Notes under the pieces: generated by a model
The model's database searches: none
Told to the model about the DNA's origin: nothing
What the model saw: only the letters and a program-made list of their open reading frames with translations
NCBI GenBank assembly: GCA_003255025.1
Contig: QANY01008233.1
Location: 62,001-126,000, forward strand
DNA from: Datisca glomerata
Lineage: Eukaryota; Streptophyta; Magnoliopsida; Cucurbitales; Datiscaceae
DNA length: 64,000 bases
Direction: 5' to 3'
Position numbers and translations under genes: made by a program
In this document: positions 59,671 to 64,000 of the stretch, one piece after another
Layout of the letters: the number at the start of each line of letters is the position of its first letter
How positions within the stretch are numbered: the first letter of the stretch is position 1

Positions 59671-60329
59671 CTTAATTAACAACCGTAAAAATTGATGAAG
59701 TTTCTTTGTCCTCCAAGCGGGTGGAGCGAGAAGCCCTTATAACTGAATGGAAAAGTCGTATGCACATCCTTCCAACTTATGATTCCATGCATAGATTGCC
59801 ATCATTTAATTTCTTTTTATGACAACCTTTTACTTTTTGAGATAGTTGTCTATTCTTTCATCCATTGAATACAGTTGGTTTGTTTTAACGATTAAAACAT
59901 TTTTCTTATGTTGCCTGTTGTCGCTTCTAATCATGTAAAATTTTTTCCCGTATTTGAACCAGCAGGAGATTATTTTGCAAGATATATAATATGAAAATTG
60001 TAAGTCGTCCTTTTTTGATAATGTGTTCTTTTATCAACGTTAGCACTTGTTTCAAGGTTAAAACATTAAGTGAAAGATATATTGGATTATTATCTCATTA
60101 TAATTGAGTTTAATCAGTTTTGTTTAAATGGAACATCTGTTGTGCATGAACTGTAGTTACATATCTACCCTTGTACAGAGTAATGTAAGAATTTTGATGC
60201 GTTTTCCCAATTAAAACGATAGTAGTGAAGAAACTTTTTGGGTTGGGAAAAATGTTTATGTTTTGTATCTTTGAGATGATTTTGTATCTCTAGGCTTCAA
60301 TTTTGGAAGATTAGACTATATCATGAAAT

Positions 60330-60545
60330 GGGTCTCTTTCACAAATTTAGAGGTGTTGTCCTTACTGTTTTGGTGGCTTTACTTTTGGCGCTCATACTTC
60401 ATCACGTGGACCCTCCGTTGGAGTTCTATAGTATCCAATCTAACATGATCTCCGTTATATTACTTGATTTTTTGCGATATATTGTGGAAGATTCCTCAGA
60501 TTTCTTTCAGTTAACTTTTGCTCTGAAATTGTTGCTGGGAGTTGA
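60330..60545 (+). pseudogene. Hydrophobic exon-like block, best-preserved copy
   Basis: Open for 95 codons from 60328: MGLFHKFRGVVLTVLVALLL, then ALILHHVDPPLEFYSIQSN, DFLRYIVEDSSDFFQLTFAL. The first 30 residues resemble a signal anchor. It is the least interrupted of six copies. The original gene is not recognised. Confidence 0.42.
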
Positions 60546-61590
60546 TGTATGTTTATTCGTTAATGCCTACTGTTTTCATACTAGTACTGATAAAAAAAAA
60601 TTTATTTGTTTATAAACTGTGCAAAAGTAAAGAGAGATTACTGTTGTATACTGTTTTGAGGGTTTCTTCATCTGATTCAGAGTTGCTGTTTTCTGATGCA
60701 GATCTTCAAAGCTCTAAAATGGCTTAGAAACGGGAAGAGAAAAGCTTATAAACTTGGATCGAAGCTGGAATCATTTCAAATTGATGGGAACAATGTCAGG
60801 TGCGATTATCTCTTTTACCCTTTTGGAATAATGTCGTTGATTTATCTATTTATTGAGATTTGCAATATTTGTATCTTGTTTGTCATTGTTTCTGTAATGC
60901 TTAACTCATTTTGGAGTATTTCACATCATCTTATCAGCAATGTTTTCTTTCTTTTTCTTCTCTACAATTTTTTTATAACCGGCTTCTGTTTACAGTTCTT
61001 CCGTTATTATTGATGCTAGGGAAACTTTTGAAATCCATTTTGTCCCTTTCAAAACTACACATGCTGAATATTATTTGTTGAGTGTATCTTCAAAACACAC
61101 ATGGCGCGATTATGTTAAAAAATTCATGATTTTTAATCAAGATCTTATGTATCTATCTTGTATCTCTTTAAAGTTTTTCAAGTTGTGCGATAAGATTTCT
61201 CAAAATTCAACCTGTGGAAAAGTTATTGTGGAAAAGTTATTGTATTCTTAACTTTTTTTCCTTCGTGACAGCAAGCACGAATTCAGATTGTTTGCTTGCT
61301 CATAATGACGTCAAGTCATCACATGTTGAAAAACTTAGCGTGTATATTCAGTAAGCCAGAGGAGGAACATTATTGTCAGTGTTACATTATTGTCATTGTT
61401 CTGATATTATCTATCAAGTCCGCCCGAGAATATCAAAATCTCGTATGAAGACAGATTCAGTCATTCTCTGATTCATATACTTTCAGACTAGAGATGATGA
61501 AAGGTGGTCAATTATTGCTCAAATATTTTTTCATGGTTTTTTTTTTCATTTGGACCTCTAACTTAACCATGACATTTTTTTGTGATTTTC

Positions 61591-61817
61591 AGATTTGTCT
61601 GGAAATTTTTTATAGAAGCTAAAGCTTTATTGATTAAAAAAGGGCAAAAGAAAGAAAAAAAGGAAAAAAGAAAAAGAAAAAGGAAAAAGAGAAAAGAAAA
61701 GTAAAATGAAAATGAGGAAAGAAGAGGAAAGAGGGGAAAAAACAGAAAAAGAAAAAAAAGAAGAAAGGAAAGGAAAAAGAAAAAAAGGAAAAAGAGAAGA
61801 AGATTTGGGTGAATTTT
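61591..61817 (+). mobile_element. Fossil retroposon T8 with A/G tail
   Basis: The most diverged copy: left GATTTGTCTGGAAATTTTTT, body ATAGAAGCTAAAGCTTTATT, about 165 bp of A/G tract, right GATTTGGGTGAATTTTAGTT at about 61802. The flanking duplication has decayed but is recognisable by comparison. Confidence 0.58.
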
Positions 61818-62880
61818 AGTTGACAAGTATGGATAGGAAAACGTTACAACTAGCATGAGGGGAAGGTTGTTACAACTATCTTGAGCATGAGGGGAAGGTT
61901 GTTGCAGCTTGTAGCGACACAATTTTTAGAAGGTTGTAGATGTGTGTTTTATGTTTGTTTAATTGTTTTTGTGGTTTATATACGAGATCTCTTATTTTTT
62001 AAACATATCTCTCAGGTTAGTTAAATTACTTTTTGTGTGAGATTCAAGCACATCTTCAACGATAAAAATGGTGAAGTTTCTTGGTCCTCCAAGCGTGTGG
62101 AGCGAGAAGACCTTATAACTGAATGGAAAAGTGGTATGCATATCCTTCCAAGTTAGGATTCCATGCATCAATTGCCATAATTTTATTTCCTTTTTATGAC
62201 AGCCTTTTAGTTTTTAATATAGTTGTCTATTCTTTTACCCATTAACTATTGTTGATTTTTTTTCCCTATTAAAACATTTTTTTGATGTTGCCTGTTAGTG
62301 TTATCGCTTCTGCGCTATCGTGTTTTTTTGGTATTTGACTAGCTTGAGATTATTTTGCAAGATTTAGAATATGAAAATGATAAGGTGTCCTTTTCTGGTA
62401 CTTTGATATTTTATTAACATTAGCATTTGTTTCAAGGTTAAAACTTTAAGTGCAAGATATATTGGATTATTAGCTCATTACAATTGAGTTCAATTAGTTT
62501 TGTTTAAATAGAACATCTGTCGTGCATGAACTGAAGTTATATCCAACCCTTGTACAGACTACAGAGTAATGTAAGAATTTTGACGAGTTTTCCCAATCAC
62601 CATTTCTGGTGTATGTACTCTATATTCAAACTTATTTATGGTGTTATTTGTCTATCCTTATTTGCCCATTGATTTATTTCTTTCAAATCCTTCTAAATAA
62701 AGTGATTGGAATGAACTGTTTCGTTATGTTATTTACCTATGTCCTTCCTATATGTTAGTTTTAGAAAACTGATTCTGTTTTAAATGATTGAACTACTTTT
62801 AAGAAGTCGTAATTCATTCCTTAGATTATGTATTACACAAAAGACTTTGCTTAATTGATTTCATTTTATTTAACTTTATT

Positions 62881-63248
62881 GTGAATTATAAAAGGGCCTG
62901 GACTTGCACATAAAAAAGTTGCAATCTTTCTTATCCACTGAACAATATATTACTCTGTCAAATTATACAAGTAACTTAAGTATGTTGACTTTATTAATCT
63001 AATCATTATGCTTCGGGTTTTCTATCTTTTTCATTAGCACACATTCTCTTTAATAGATTAGTTATTTCAATTTCTAGGATGCAGAAACAAAAATACCATA
63101 AACAAAGAAATTAGGTGGATGGATGATATAACGTTTATGGACTCGGAGTGCATTGGAGGCAGTTATTTATCTATTCAACTTTTTCTGTTTAATTACCTCT
63201 CCCTCTCCCTCTCTTTTCTCTCTCCCTCACTCTCTCTCCTCTCCCCCC

Positions 63249-63305
<57 letters not shown>

Positions 63306-63678
63306 CTCTGGACTTCTACTTTTTAAATGTCAATGCTTTATTTTGTTTTTAAAAATTTTTCTAGATGCATCTACCAAATTCGTTATCAGATTAAGATTGA
63401 TTTCATAAATTATTGGAAAACTTTCTAGTGGTGTTTTAAAGCATTAAAACCGAATGAGTTTAACTTTTAATGTCAGTTGCTAACTTATTAGTGTTTCAGA
63501 GATTTTCTCCTTGATTGGTTTATGCTATCCCTTTTAAGGATATTCGTTGGACATGTTTGTTTGTCATTGTTTGGTTAACAATGCTGTTTGTTTAGATACT
63601 CTAGTATTTTTATTTGACAAATTTTTTGTAGTTTGTTATTTATATGGTTCTGACACAATTTATTTTGAGCTAAATTTA
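62881..63678. other. Non-coding flank to the right of the array
   Basis: AT-rich sequence with a CT microsatellite at about 63199-63302. No gene is supported. Confidence 0.55.
63199..63302. repeat. CT microsatellite
   Basis: An impure CTCTCCC start, then about 53 bp of uninterrupted (TC)n from 63250. Confidence 0.95.
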
Positions 63679-63876
63679 CTAATGATGATAGAATGCATTA
63701 ATGATCCAGCTTCCAGCGGAAATCATAGAGGTACTCCTCATCGATTCATCCCCTTTCAAGAAAACAGTTCTATTATCTACAGATCTGATCACATTAAAAT
63801 CTCCCCCAGCACACCACTCGAGGCCGCACAATTCCGAAAAACAATCTCCTAATACGTATTGAGTGGTCGAGCACAC
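63679..63876 (-). pseudogene. LINE endonuclease fragment (second LINE)
   Basis: A minus-strand frame reads FSELCGLEWCAGGDFNVIRS and, downstream, GDESMRSTSMISAGSWIINA. WCxGGDFNVIR followed by SMR is the usual plant L1 endonuclease pattern, with GDFN the active-site motif. The fragment probably extends beyond the right edge of the window. It is on the opposite strand and of a different sequence from the LINE at 14.1-18.2 kb. Confidence 0.58.
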
Positions 63877-64000
63877 ATCAAACAGTTTTTCTGCACATCT
63901 ATTTAGGGTCTCTTCTTTTAATTAGCGCTCGCTATTTTTTAATAAATTAATCATTTCAATTTTTAGGGTGCAGAAATTGAAGTAACCAAAACAAAGAAAA
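63877..64000. other. Window end, non-coding
   Basis: Possibly a continuation of the LINE fragment. No readable domain in the remaining bases. Confidence 0.4.

Larger units (their letters stand above)
58446..59685. mobile_element. ~1.2-kb foreign insertion in the array
   Basis: The block GATTTAGARATGGGAAGAGA, which normally continues AAAGTTTATAAAGC, is interrupted at about 58446, and array sequence resumes at about 59686 (ACCGTAAAAATTGATGAAG). The insert includes a CT microsatellite and repeated AACTTAAGTTAT words. Terminal repeats and coding sequence were not recognised, so type is unknown; array sequence between the two breakpoints is also missing. Confidence 0.45.
54373..62880 (+). repeat. 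Large tandem unit U4 (most rearranged)
   Basis: Header at 54373 (GGGGCTCCGCTTAATGGG). Blocks follow the U1 order but with several deletions and repeats: GACCTTATAACTGAATGG-type blocks at 55384, about 57385, about 59730 and 62108, and the acceptor plus CAGCAAGCA block at about 55658, 57658 and 61270. A ~1.2-kb foreign segment lies at 58446-59685. A/G tracts T7 and T8 are included. The array fades at about 62880. Confidence 0.68.

Noticed and set aside
63547..63852. 101-codon plus-strand open frame at the right edge
   Set aside because: Its second half is antisense to the LINE endonuclease fragment and the first half is AT-rich sequence without motifs.

Overview
This is a window of nuclear DNA from a flowering plant, most likely a eudicot. 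It is AT-rich, its genes are broken by introns, and it carries plant-type L1, Mutator (MULE), CACTA-like and Harbinger-like transposons, long CT/GA and CA microsatellites, and pieces of a four-repeat MYB gene of the MYB4R1 (SNAPC4-like) type. I see no prokaryotic operon, CRISPR array, tRNA or rRNA. The only protein-coding gene that looks intact is a small GRF-type zinc-finger gene inside a MULE. Everything else that resembles coding sequence is decayed, partial or transposon-derived.

Layout. 1-604: non-coding, with a 19-bp inverted-repeat pair. 605-3180: two plus-strand decayed copies of a MYB4R1-like gene. 3180-4330: purine-rich microsatellite with an assembly gap. 4320-10991: four head-to-tail minus-strand partial copies of the same MYB gene, one split by a ~0.9-kb hAT-like insertion. 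11041-14067: 3 kb of compound CT/CA microsatellite with higher-order repeats. 14068-18250: a decayed L1-clade LINE. 19787-22680: a CACTA-like element holding minus-strand exon fragments of at least one host gene, including a precise CCDC25-type exon. 23144-24768: a Harbinger-like element. 25619-30849: a complete 5.2-kb MULE with ~200-bp terminal inverted repeats and a perfect 9-bp target-site duplication. It carries a broken transposase gene and the GRF gene. 32923-62880: a degenerate tandem array of large units (about 5-9 kb) derived from an unidentified intron-containing gene. 63679-63876: an endonuclease fragment of a second LINE.

How it fits together. The window reads as repeat-rich, probably heterochromatin-like DNA built by local duplication of two gene fragments (the MYB gene on the left, an unidentified gene on the right), with transposons inserted between and within them. 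In the right-hand array eight copies of an A/G-rich tract are each flanked by a ~16-bp direct duplication of the same exon-like sequence. The simplest reading is one ancient retroposition event whose tail later expanded and which was then multiplied along with the array.

I did not find a convincing new molecular system. The items most worth a second look are the fossil retroposon amplified with the array, the single N base at 49951 that coincides with a missing ~1.1-kb block, the exon-carrying CACTA-like element, the intact GRF gene in the MULE, and the microsatellite expansions lying at the same intron position of oppositely oriented MYB copies.
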